This document shows, in pieces, positions 6,822 through 15,422 of a stretch of DNA of 64,000 nt. The notes beneath the pieces are model-generated. The model was not told the DNA's origin and did not search any database. It saw only the letters and a list, made by a program, of their open reading frames with translations. Both the position numbers and the translations under genes were made by a program. Numbering within the stretch: position 1 is the first letter of the stretch; each line of letters starts with the position of its first letter. The stretch comes from Cellvibrio zantedeschiae (lineage in GTDB: Bacteria > Pseudomonadota > Gammaproteobacteria > Pseudomonadales > Cellvibrionaceae), in NCBI RefSeq assembly GCF_014652535.1, contig NZ_BMYZ01000001.1, positions 1,674,001-1,738,000 of the forward strand, in the 5' to 3' direction.

Positions 6822-9059
6822 TTAAACTTCCAGCGTGAAAATAGCTTCACTGGTAGCGCATTGTTCCGCCTTTTCGCAGCGCGTTTCTGAGTTCAATAAA
6901 ATTGTTTCGCCGGATACGCCCAATTGCAAAATAAAATATTGCTTCACGGCTTGCGCCCGTTCATGCGCCAAACGCGTAAGACGCTCAGGATTAACGCTTT
7001 CTGCAGCAATTAATGCCAGGTATTTTTCCTCTGCTCCCGACACTGAATTTTTGTCAGCAAGACCCAGGCCAGTATATTTTTCACTTACTGCTTTACTCCA
7101 TGCTTCATCATGCGCTTTTAGGGAATCTAAAGTCACGCCAGATTTTTGCAGTGCGCTTTTTACTTGCTCTTCTTTGAGTGCTACCAAATCGCTTTTTTCA
7201 TCGTAGGTACCTTGGACACTCAAGCGCATGTTAGGGCGTTTCTTTAAAGCCTCTGTTAATAAATTCAATTTTTCTTTAGCCGTATCTGTAAGCTGCGACT
7301 CGCCAGATGTAAACTGAATTTTTCCCAAATCTTCTTTGGTATTTAATAAGTTGCTAATAAATTTAAATGGCGAACTTACAATTTTCTTCAGCGTGTTCCC
7401 CAATGCGCGAACAATAATATCCCTAAGTTTGAATTGCGGGTCGCTAGGCGTACCGGAAATTTCAGTATCCAAAATAGCTTTACCATTTTCATCCGTAAGC
7501 ATCGCCAAACCAAGACGTAAAGGAATATCTACAACATGGGTGCCGCGAACTTTTTCGCCAAATTCTAAATGATCAATCACTACGTGATTTTTCCCCAGAA
7601 TTTTTCCATCTTCATAATGATAGTTTAAATCAGCACTCAACAGGCCCTTATTAATTTTCCATCCTGCATATTCCGCTGAGTATGGCGACAAAGCTCCCAT
7701 ATCCATTTGTTTAAACGACAAAAGCGCATCCAGCTTTGGAGCGGCTCTAAATATATTTGCCTTTCCTTTAAGAGTAACGGGAGCATAGCCATCGACATTG
7801 CCATTTAAATCTATGCTGGCTAAGGTATTTTCGTCTGATGAAATATTGATAATGCTTCCGGTAAAATTCTGAACAATCGCCGTGAAAGACGGCACCAGTG
7901 ATTGGTCATAAAATCCTATTGCAGCTTTGTTAACTGCCAGGCGATCGACTGCAAATTGCCATGGCTTTTTAGATGGACCAACTGCTGCAATAGTCGTCGT
8001 TGAAGCGGGTGCGGGGGTTACAATCATTGCCTGTACATTTGTTTTTCGGTCTTTATCAATTATAAATTGCCCATCCAGTTCATTAAGCGTTACCAAGGGC
8101 ACATGAATAGATTTTTCAGTGAGCAAAATTTCAGCATCTTCCCACTCAAGGCTTTTCCATTTAACTGCATCTTGTTCCATGCTGGTGGGACGGAGTTTCA
8201 AATCACTTAGCCTGCCCTTACCGGTAATTTTTTGTGGCGCACCTGCAATTAAGTCGATACGGTTGTGAAATTCAAAAGCACCATTTAATACTTCAAGCCT
8301 GACATAAGGCTCCAATAAACCGTTAAACCAAATAAAAGGGATATTATTTGCGTTTACTTCTACAGTACCGGAAAGCGATGAAATATCAATTTGACCTGTA
8401 AGGGAAATTCTTGCTGACTTATTCAAATCAGCCTTTAAGCTAAAGCCCGATGATTTGTGATTTCGCAAATCTATATTTTCAATAGAAAAATTAAGGGGTG
8501 CAGCGTCTACTGAAACATTTTTCAACGCCAACATACTTGAATGCACAGCCGAATTAATCACCGTCAATTTTTTTATAATGACAGGAACAGCTGATTTTTC
8601 AGATTTTGCAGGCGCTGCTTTTGCAATAGCTTGCTGATGTTTTATAACATCATCAAAATTCCACAAACCACTTTCTTGCTGAACTGCAGTTGCTTTGAGC
8701 TGACGAATGGTAATTTCATTTATAACGATGCTGCGCTCACGCAAAGATTGCATACACGCCAAATTAATATTGACATCATCTGCCTGCCATAAATTAGCGG
8801 CATCTTTTAAATGGCCAACACTGAAATTGCATTTAAAAAGTTGAAGATTAATTTTGTCATGATGGAGCCCATGACCGGTTTGCTGACGGTATTGCTCTGA
8901 TACAGAGCGATTAACCCACGGCAGAATCAGAGTGTAATAAGCCACATATAAGAGGACAAAAAGTATAATTAAAACGCGCAGAATGATAGAGCGGTAAAGG
9001 CGGGAAATAACGCGGTTAAACAAATGACGACCCAAGTTACATAAACTCCTGTTTAACAA
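6822..9059 (-). CDS. DUF748 (AsmA-like) envelope protein
   Basis: A 745-residue protein with one N-terminal membrane helix (about 24-45, SIILRVLIILFVLLYVAYYT), then a long repetitive beta-rich region (INLQLFKCNFSVGHLKDA, ALKNVSVDAAPLNFSIENI), as in the DUF748/AsmA-like group. Residues about 570-640 resemble an OmpA-like segment (IQFTSGESQLTDTAKEKLNLL), a known C-terminal feature of this group. AsmA-like proteins bridge the periplasm and move phospholipid, but no role is established for this branch. It sits downstream of rimO on the same strand. Confidence 0.78.
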   Translation of the reverse strand: MLNRSLCNLGRHLFNRVISRLYRSIILRVLIILFVLLYVAYYTLILPWVNRSVSEQYRQQTGHGLHHDKINLQLFKCNFSVGHLKDAANLWQADDVNINLACMQSLRERSIVINEITIRQLKATAVQQESGLWNFDDVIKHQQAIAKAAPAKSEKSAVPVIIKKLTVINSAVHSSMLALKNVSVDAAPLNFSIENIDLRNHKSSGFSLKADLNKSARISLTGQIDISSLSGTVEVNANNIPFIWFNGLLEPYVRLEVLNGAFEFHNRIDLIAGAPQKITGKGRLSDLKLRPTSMEQDAVKWKSLEWEDAEILLTEKSIHVPLVTLNELDGQFIIDKDRKTNVQAMIVTPAPASTTTIAAVGPSKKPWQFAVDRLAVNKAAIGFYDQSLVPSFTAIVQNFTGSIINISSDENTLASIDLNGNVDGYAPVTLKGKANIFRAAPKLDALLSFKQMDMGALSPYSAEYAGWKINKGLLSADLNYHYEDGKILGKNHVVIDHLEFGEKVRGTHVVDIPLRLGLAMLTDENGKAILDTEISGTPSDPQFKLRDIIVRALGNTLKKIVSSPFKFISNLLNTKEDLGKIQFTSGESQLTDTAKEKLNLLTEALKKRPNMRLSVQGTYDEKSDLVALKEEQVKSALQKSGVTLDSLKAHDEAWSKAVSEKYTGLGLADKNSVSGAEEKYLALIAAESVNPERLTRLAHERAQAVKQYFILQLGVSGETILLNSETRCEKAEQCATSEAIFTLEV

Positions 9060-9065
9060 TGAGCG

Positions 9066-9089
9066 CGCTGGATTCCCTAGAATCCAGCG
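9066..9089 (-). terminator. Inverted repeat after rimO
   Basis: Perfect 10-bp stem CGCTGGATTC / GAATCCAGCG with a 4-nt loop between rimO and the DUF748 gene. The minus strand lacks a good T-run after it, so it may be a weak terminator or an mRNA-stability hairpin. Confidence 0.5.
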
Positions 9090-9106
9090 GCTTTTAAAAT
9101 GAGAAA

Positions 9107-10513
9107 CTAATCGACTTTAGTGCCCCACAAATCATATTCGTCGGAATGTTCGATAAGTACGTTGACCAAATCACCAGGTTTCACGTTTTCTTCGCCGTTC
9201 AAATAAACACAACCATCAATTTCCGGTGCATCCGCAAAGCTACGACCAATCGCACCTTCATCGTCAACTTCATCAATTAAAACTTGCAAGGTCTGCCCTA
9301 CTTTCAGTTTCAAACGCTCAGTTGAAATTTCTTGCTGCAATTGCATGAAACGATCATAACGTTCTTGTTTAACGTCATCTGGAACATGATCTGGCAAATC
9401 ATTCGCCTTGGCACCTTCAACAGGCGAATATTGGAAGCAACCAACGCGGTCCAATTGTGCCTCTTTTAAGAAATCCAAAAGTTGTTGGAAGTCATCTTCT
9501 GTCTCACCGGGGAAACCGACGATAAAGGTTGAGCGAATGGTGAGATTAGGTACTTGCTCTCGCCAGCTCTTGATACGTTCCAACGTACGCTCAACTTGGC
9601 CCGGGCGACGCATTTTGCGCAGTAAGGTTGGGCTGGCGTGTTGGAAGGGAATATCCAAATAAGGCAGAACTTTGCCCTGCGCCATCAAGGGGATCACGTT
9701 GTCCACATGCAAGTATGGATACACATAATGTAAGCGCACCCACACACCTAACTCGCCCAAAGCCGCAGCCAATTGGTACATATCAGTTTTAAGTGGGCGA
9801 CCGTCCCAGAAATCAGTGCGGTTTTTGATGTCCACGCCGTAAGCAGATGTATCTTGTGAAATCACCAGCAACTCTTTCACGCCCGCCTTCACCAGGCGCT
9901 CCGCTTCGCTCATCACCTGACCTATGGGGCGACTGACAAGCTTGCCGCGCATATCAGGAATAATGCAGAAACTGCAGGAGTGGTTACAGCCTTCGGAAAT
10001 TTTCAAATACGCGTAATGACGCGGAGTAAGCTTTACACCTTGTGGCGGAACCAAATCCAGGAAAGGATCGTGCTTCGGGTTTGGTGGCAAATGTTCGTGA
10101 ACCTGGCTTAGAACTTCTTCATAGGCATGAGCGCCAGTGATTCCCAATACATTAGGGTGTATCTGAATAATTTCGTCTTTCTTGGCGCCCAAGCAGCCGG
10201 TAACCAACACCTTACCGTTCTCAGCCAATGCTTCACCAATCGCACCTAAAGACTCCTGTACGGCGCTATCAATAAAACCACAGGTATTCACAATCACCAT
10301 GTCCGCATCGCTATAACTGGGCACAATGTTGTAACCCTCGGTACGCAATTGGGTAAGGATGCGCTCGGAGTCCACCAGGTTTTTGGGGCAGCCAAGTGAT
10401 ACAAACCCAATGGTATTCCCTTTGTTGTTGCCGGTTTGAGCCTGACTTGCCAGGGTTTTGGCGGGAGTATCCAAAGTGGTGGTTTGCGACGGATCGAAAG
10501 TATTTACGGTCAT
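9107..10513 (-). CDS. rimO: Ribosomal protein S12 methylthiotransferase RimO
   Basis: Radical-SAM enzyme of 468 residues that adds a methylthio group to Asp88 (E. coli numbering) of ribosomal protein S12. The N-terminal domain has the three cluster-binding cysteines C42, C78 and C107 (SLGCPKN, NTCGF, TGCLG). The SAM cluster motif is C176-x3-C180-x2-C183. A TRAM domain closes the protein ([20 protein letters not shown]). The first 33 residues are a Thr/Gln-rich extension before the usual start of the family, and no in-frame ATG restores the short form. Confidence 0.96.
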   Translation of the reverse strand: MTVNTFDPSQTTTLDTPAKTLASQAQTGNNKGNTIGFVSLGCPKNLVDSERILTQLRTEGYNIVPSYSDADMVIVNTCGFIDSAVQESLGAIGEALAENGKVLVTGCLGAKKDEIIQIHPNVLGITGAHAYEEVLSQVHEHLPPNPKHDPFLDLVPPQGVKLTPRHYAYLKISEGCNHSCSFCIIPDMRGKLVSRPIGQVMSEAERLVKAGVKELLVISQDTSAYGVDIKNRTDFWDGRPLKTDMYQLAAALGELGVWVRLHYVYPYLHVDNVIPLMAQGKVLPYLDIPFQHASPTLLRKMRRPGQVERTLERIKSWREQVPNLTIRSTFIVGFPGETEDDFQQLLDFLKEAQLDRVGCFQYSPVEGAKANDLPDHVPDDVKQERYDRFMQLQQEISTERLKLKVGQTLQVLIDEVDDEGAIGRSFADAPEIDGCVYLNGEENVKPGDLVNVLIEHSDEYDLWGTKVD

Positions 10514-10803
10514 AAGTTCTCGTGTGCCGGATAAGGCTTAGGCAGAGCTGAAAAAAGGCCGCTATTGTAGGCGTTTAGGCAGTTTTTTGCATGGAAGTTC
10601 GCAGCCTCCAACAAAAAATTCCAGATAATCACTTCTTTAGACCCAGTCACTTTAAGCAATTTTTTCTGGAACACCTGGATTGTCGCAGCCACTTTCGGTC
10701 AAGGCGTGAAGTGGGGAGAGTTTAGTGGGCAGAACAACTAGCCTTCGTGCGCGCTTGGATGACACCAAGCCCTCTATAACAACAACGAATGGAGAAATTC
10801 CCC

Positions 10804-13146
10804 ATGACCAAACACTTACTTGGATCGAGCCTTATAAGTCTTTTCTTACTGAGCGCCTGCGGCGGAGGCGGCTCGTCGACCAGCAATAACAACCTCCCAA
10901 GCTCATCTTCTACGTCCAGTGCAAGCTCTGAGGCAACTTCGAGCAGTTCAAGCTCCAGTAGTTCTAGCAGCGCTCCGGCAGCGGCTACCAGTCTTCGTCT
11001 GGAGGCTGAAGATTACATTGATTATTACGACAGCAACGCTGCCAATCAGGCCGGGGCTGATTATCGCAAAGGCGATGGTGTAGATATTGAAGCCTCTACC
11101 GATACCGGCGGTGGCTACAATGTGGGTTACATCGATAGCGGCGAATGGCTCGAGTTTGGTATCAAGGTTACTAAATCCGGTAACTTCAGTGCCGATGCTC
11201 GAGTCGCCTCAGCCCAAGCCGGTGGCAAATTTCAGTTGGAATTGGATGGCGTAAAAATTGGGGATGAACTCCAAAGCCCTAATACGGGAGGCTGGCAATC
11301 GTGGCAAACGGTTAGCGGCACTTTAGGAACTATTGCAGAAGGAGCTCATAGTCTATGTGTACAAATGAAAAGCGGTCCGTTCAACCTTAACTGGATCGAG
11401 CTCAAATCCAGCGATGGCGGCGCATTGGAAGTTAATAAGCCGACCAAATCAACCAAGTCAGCATGTGACCATCCAGTCGCTCCACCCACCACAACGGTTC
11501 CCACCAAAATTCGTTTAAATCAATTGGGCTTTTTACCTGCTGCACAAAAAATTGCCGTTGTCCCCGGTGTAGCTGCAACCAGTTTTAGCATTGTTGATGC
11601 AAGCAACACTGAAGTTTTGTCAGGAAGCTTGAGCGCAGCTGCTACCTGGGAGCCTGCATTGGAATCGGTAAAAATTGCAGATTTTTCTTCACTCACTAAA
11701 ACAGGAAATTACAAAATTCGCGTAACCGGTGTTGATGACCAGGCAGCCTTTGCAATTTCAGAAACAGCCTACGGGCCAGTGAATGCTGCTGCACTTAAAG
11801 CTTTTTATTTTAATCGCGCAAGTCTTGCCTTGGTTGCTGCTAATGCAGGTCAATATGCGCGTGCTGCAGGCCATGCGGACAATATTGTAAAAATCCACGC
11901 GTCAGCCGCAAGCACTGCACGCCCGGAAGGAACCATTATTTCAGCACCTAAAGGTTGGTATGACGCGGGCGATTACAATAAATATATCGTTAACTCAGGC
12001 ATTACAACTTACACACTCCTCGCTGCGTTTGAAAACTTTCCGGATTATTTTAAAACACAAAACCTAAACATTCCTGAAAGTGGAAATTCAGTGCCGGATA
12101 TTTTAAATGAGACTTTGTGGAATATTGAATGGATGCTCGCCATGCAAGATCCAAACGATGGTGGCGTCTATCATAAGTTAACCAGTAAAGGATTCTCTGG
12201 TTTTGTTATGCCGGATCAAGATACCTCTGAGCGTTTTGTTGTACAAAAAACAACGGCAGCCACTTTGGATTTTGCTGCAACTATGGCAGCAGCGAGCCGG
12301 GTTTATGCAAATTATGAAAGCCAACATCCAGGTCTCTCTGCAAAAATGCTTACCGCTGCGAAAAATGCCTATGCATGGGCTAAAGCAAATCCCGCAATTT
12401 ACTATTCACAGCCAAGCGATATACAAACAGGTGGCTATGGTGATGAAAATGTTAAAGATGAATTTGCGTGGGGAGCAGCAGAACTTTATATCGCCACCAA
12501 AGATGACAGCTATTACACCGCATTAAATCCGGCAAGTTTGGATGCAAATATTCCCAGCTGGGGCAGCGTACAAAGTCTTGGGTGGATTTCTCTTGCGCAC
12601 AATCTGGATAAGCTTACTGCCGCAGCTGACAAAACACTTATAAAAAGTAAATTGGACGCTTTGGCTGCAACGCTTGTCAGTAAAAAACAAAATTCTGCAT
12701 TTTCAGTTTCTTTAGAGAAAGGTGATTTCTTTTGGGGAAGTAATTCCGGCGCAATGAATCAGGCAATGATTTTATTGGAGGCCTATCAACTGGATAAAAC
12801 CAAACATCAGTATCTTGAGGCTGCACAATCTTTGTTTGATTACGTATTGGGCAGAAACCCAACAGACTATTCGTTTGTAACAGGCTATGGAAATAAATCG
12901 CCAATGCATATTCATCACCGCCCTTCTGCGGCGGACGGAATTGAAGCCCCTGTTCCTGGATTTTTAGCAGGCGGTGCAACCTTGGATGGGACTTACGATT
13001 GTGGTGCGAGCACCTATCCTTCACCTTTAATTGCAAAATCTTATGTGGATAATGAATGTAGCTATTCAAGCAATGAAATTGCCATTAACTGGAACGCGCC
13101 TTTGGTTTATGTTTCAGCTGGCTTGCAAGTTCTTACTGCAAAATAG
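10804..13146 (+). CDS. GH9 cellulase lipoprotein with CBM6 and polyserine linker
   Basis: A 780-residue secreted glycoside hydrolase. Signal peptide with lipobox LLSAC (lipidated Cys19), then Gly/Ser-rich linker to about residue 58, a CBM6 module (about 62-200, LRLEAEDY ... NLNWIEL), the CelD-type N-terminal Ig-like domain (IRLNQLGFLP onward) and the GH9 (alpha/alpha)6 barrel. Catalytic features: DAGDYNKY at about 387-394, signature PMHIHHRPS at about 700, and Y-x-D-x4-Y-x3-E with D749 and proton donor E758. GGAG at 10791-10794 supports ATG 10804 over 10789. Expected to cleave beta-1,4-glucan while tethered to the outer membrane. Confidence 0.95.
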   Translation: MTKHLLGSSLISLFLLSACGGGGSSTSNNNLPSSSSTSSASSEATSSSSSSSSSSSAPAAATSLRLEAEDYIDYYDSNAANQAGADYRKGDGVDIEASTDTGGGYNVGYIDSGEWLEFGIKVTKSGNFSADARVASAQAGGKFQLELDGVKIGDELQSPNTGGWQSWQTVSGTLGTIAEGAHSLCVQMKSGPFNLNWIELKSSDGGALEVNKPTKSTKSACDHPVAPPTTTVPTKIRLNQLGFLPAAQKIAVVPGVAATSFSIVDASNTEVLSGSLSAAATWEPALESVKIADFSSLTKTGNYKIRVTGVDDQAAFAISETAYGPVNAAALKAFYFNRASLALVAANAGQYARAAGHADNIVKIHASAASTARPEGTIISAPKGWYDAGDYNKYIVNSGITTYTLLAAFENFPDYFKTQNLNIPESGNSVPDILNETLWNIEWMLAMQDPNDGGVYHKLTSKGFSGFVMPDQDTSERFVVQKTTAATLDFAATMAAASRVYANYESQHPGLSAKMLTAAKNAYAWAKANPAIYYSQPSDIQTGGYGDENVKDEFAWGAAELYIATKDDSYYTALNPASLDANIPSWGSVQSLGWISLAHNLDKLTAAADKTLIKSKLDALAATLVSKKQNSAFSVSLEKGDFFWGSNSGAMNQAMILLEAYQLDKTKHQYLEAAQSLFDYVLGRNPTDYSFVTGYGNKSPMHIHHRPSAADGIEAPVPGFLAGGATLDGTYDCGASTYPSPLIAKSYVDNECSYSSNEIAINWNAPLVYVSAGLQVLTAK

Positions 13147-13149
13147 AAG

Positions 13150-13173
13150 AAGTCGGCAAGGATGCCGACTTTA
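13150..13173 (+). terminator. Terminator-like hairpin after the GH9 gene
   Basis: 9-bp stem AAGTCGGCA / TGCCGACTT just after the GH9 stop codon, ending in a short T-run. It lies between convergent genes. Confidence 0.65.
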
Positions 13174-13200
13174 AACAAAATAGCTGTGCACACATTTTTT

Positions 13201-14094
13201 CTAAGAGGGATTTATACTTACAAAATTGCTGTACAGACCTTCAGTATCATAGGTAGCAATTTGAAACTCGTAATCACCCTTTAAATAATTAAAATAATAA
13301 GCATCTGTAAAACCATCGGCAATGCGGATAGTTTTGAATTCACTTTCGCTTTTTAATTTGTATCTCAATTCATACCCACCTATTTCAGTTATATCCAAAT
13401 AGTCACCATTCTCTCGCTGGGTGGGAACATTCCAATATAATTGTACTGAGCCATCGATAGTCTGACTTGATGTCGAGGATGAAGTGGCTGATGATGAAAC
13501 ACCTTTTGACGAAGATGCGCTGCTTTTGGACGAAGACGAAACCGATTTTGGTGATGACACTGAGCTAGATACAATTGGAGTAGTAGTTGAGCTTGAGGGA
13601 GCGCTTGAACCCGGCGTTGTTATTGGAGGAGTAGAAATCGTTGATGTAGCTGATGATTTGGGTGTTGTAGTTGTCGTCGACGTGCTTACAGATGAAGAAG
13701 AATTTGAAGCTGGATCAGGTTTTGGCGATGCATCTGAAGGTGCTATAGAACTCGAAAAATCACTTTTCACATTCCCTGCATTAGTGGAACCACTGGCACT
13801 TGCTCCCCCGCCGCAAGCCGCTGTAAGCAACGGTGCAATAAAAACCATTACCGCCGTTGTTGCTTTTAAGCGACGCTGCCAATTTAAATTAGTTTTCAAT
13901 TGGTGGCGGCTAATAAAACCCAACTCAATTAAAATTTCGCCGAGTTCGGTTTTAGCATTAATATTTTTGGTGCCAAATCTCTGCGACTGTAAAGCTTGCT
14001 GAATTTCAATTGCTTGTCGCAATTGCGGGCGCGTAATTAATCCTTTTTCAACTAATAAGTCACCTAAACGTAAAGACTTGTGGAAATCCGCCAT
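13201..14094 (-). CDS. Membrane protein with MshEN-like motifs, Ser/Thr linker and Fn3-like domain
   Basis: A 297-residue protein not assigned to a named family. Residues 9-32 match the 24-residue MshEN c-di-GMP motif (RLGDLLV ... GLI ... L ... I ... Q); residues 50-73 are a second copy with Glu instead of the first Arg. The motifs are 17 residues apart (the classical spacing is 23). A membrane helix follows (about 76-93), then a Ser/Thr/Pro-rich linker (94-214) and a fibronectin type III-like C-terminus (215-297). The predicted topology is cytoplasmic sensor and exported Fn3. It faces the cellulase gene. TAAC at 91-94 is too deep to be a normal lipobox. The role is inferred only. Confidence 0.75.
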   Translation of the reverse strand: MADFHKSLRLGDLLVEKGLITRPQLRQAIEIQQALQSQRFGTKNINAKTELGEILIELGFISRHQLKTNLNWQRRLKATTAVMVFIAPLLTAACGGGASASGSTNAGNVKSDFSSSIAPSDASPKPDPASNSSSSVSTSTTTTTPKSSATSTISTPPITTPGSSAPSSSTTTPIVSSSVSSPKSVSSSSKSSASSSKGVSSSATSSSTSSQTIDGSVQLYWNVPTQRENGDYLDITEIGGYELRYKLKSESEFKTIRIADGFTDAYYFNYLKGDYEFQIATYDTEGLYSNFVSINPS

Positions 14095-14180
14095 AACAAC
14101 TTCACCTATGGTTCAATTTGTTCGGAATAAAATTACCATTCAGACCTTAGTGTAGGACAGCAAAAAAAACAATTAATTTT

Positions 14181-15359
14181 CTATTTAAAGTTATTGTGAT
14201 TAATATTTTCACAGATACGTTCTAGAGATTCGACAATTGCAGCTCTGGCAGTCCCTATATTCATTCGCATAAATCCACTTCCTCCTTCGCCAAATACGGT
14301 TCCTGGATTCATTCCAACCTTGCACTTTCGAATAAAAAAATCGCGGAGCTGCGGGTCTGTCATGCCTAACTCGCGACAATCCAGCCATAGCAAATAGGTC
14401 GCTTCCGGTTTAATCATTTTTATTTGTGGGATATTTTTTTGGAGGAAATCGGCGACTAGATCGCGAGTGGATTCCAAATATTTCATTAACGCATCTAACC
14501 AGACATCGCCATCACGGTAAGCAGCTTCAAATGCCACAATACTTAGGGGATTAGTATTGCCGACGTGCAAAGTTTCAAACGCGGCTTTCATCGCTTTGCG
14601 CTGCTCCACATTAGGAATTACTAATGCTGATAGCCCCAGGCCTGGAATGTTAAAAGTTTTGTTGGGTGCAATGGTGGTAACAATTTTGTCGCCAGGCTGC
14701 GCTAATCGCCCAAGCATAATGTGCGTGGCTTCAGAATAAATTAAATCCGCATGAATATCGTCAGATAAAATTGTGAGGTCGTATTGTCTTGCGATACGCA
14801 AAACTTCCTGCAACTCTTTTTCATTCCATACACGGCCAACAGGATTGTGCGGTGTACAAAGCATCAACAATTTTGCACCTTGTTGGGCACAGCTTTCTAA
14901 ATGTGCAAAGTCGATCTCATAATGCCCATGAGTTTCGCGCAAGGGATTTAATATTAATTTTCGGTGATTGGTAGTAACTGCAGAAAAAAATGGAAAATAA
15001 ACCGGCGGCTGAACAATAACGCCTTCGCCTTCATTAGCAAATGCTTTTACCGCAGCAAAAAGAGATGGCACCACACCTGGGGCCATTAAAATCCAATCGC
15101 GTTCAATCTTCCAATGATGACGTCGTTCAAACCAATCGATAATGGATTGGTAAAGACTTTCAGGGTAAAGCGTATAACCAAATACCGGATGATTAATACG
15201 TTCTTGCAAAGCGCGGGTCACACATTCAGGTACGGCGAAATCCATATCTGCAACCCAAAGGGGGGTTACATCTTCGGTACCAAAGTATTGTTTGCGGCCA
15301 TCAAATTTTACGGCGCCGGTGTTTTCGCGGGAAATGGGTGTATCAAAATCAAATGACAT
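14181..15359 (-). CDS. PLP-dependent C-S lyase, MalY/PatB family; probable OvoB
   Basis: A 392-residue fold-type I PLP enzyme. The PLP Lys is in APNKTFNIPGLG; TPHNPVGRVW, SDDIHADLIY and the C-terminal RMNIG Arg are typical of cystathionine beta-lyases of the PatB group. ATG 15359 gives the normal family start (MSFDFDTPISREN); a GTG five codons upstream has no ribosome site. It lies directly downstream of ovoA on the same strand. A PLP sulfoxide lyase (OvoB) performs the second ovothiol step, cleaving 5-histidylcysteine sulfoxide, so that role is likelier than methionine biosynthesis. The assignment is by context. Confidence 0.85.
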   Translation of the reverse strand: MSFDFDTPISRENTGAVKFDGRKQYFGTEDVTPLWVADMDFAVPECVTRALQERINHPVFGYTLYPESLYQSIIDWFERRHHWKIERDWILMAPGVVPSLFAAVKAFANEGEGVIVQPPVYFPFFSAVTTNHRKLILNPLRETHGHYEIDFAHLESCAQQGAKLLMLCTPHNPVGRVWNEKELQEVLRIARQYDLTILSDDIHADLIYSEATHIMLGRLAQPGDKIVTTIAPNKTFNIPGLGLSALVIPNVEQRKAMKAAFETLHVGNTNPLSIVAFEAAYRDGDVWLDALMKYLESTRDLVADFLQKNIPQIKMIKPEATYLLWLDCRELGMTDPQLRDFFIRKCKVGMNPGTVFGEGGSGFMRMNIGTARAAIVESLERICENINHNNFK

Positions 15360-15422
15360 TAAATGAATTCTCACTAAGCCGAACTAGCAGCTAGACTAAT
15401 CCGGCCAGAGAAGGCAAGTCAA

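Noticed and set aside
10510-10692. A 60-codon minus-strand frame that touches the rimO start
   Set aside because: No ribosome site, no recognisable protein features, and it fills the promoter region of rimO; more likely chance.
10891-10980. Short tandem AGC/TCN repeats in the GH9 gene
   Set aside because: They encode the polyserine linker; codon usage is mixed, so it is a protein-level low-complexity feature.
13484-14002. A 172-codon acidic frame on the plus strand
   Set aside because: It is antisense to the Ser/Thr linker of the MshEN/Fn3 protein; its Asp/Glu/Val bias is what the reverse strand of Ser-rich codons gives.
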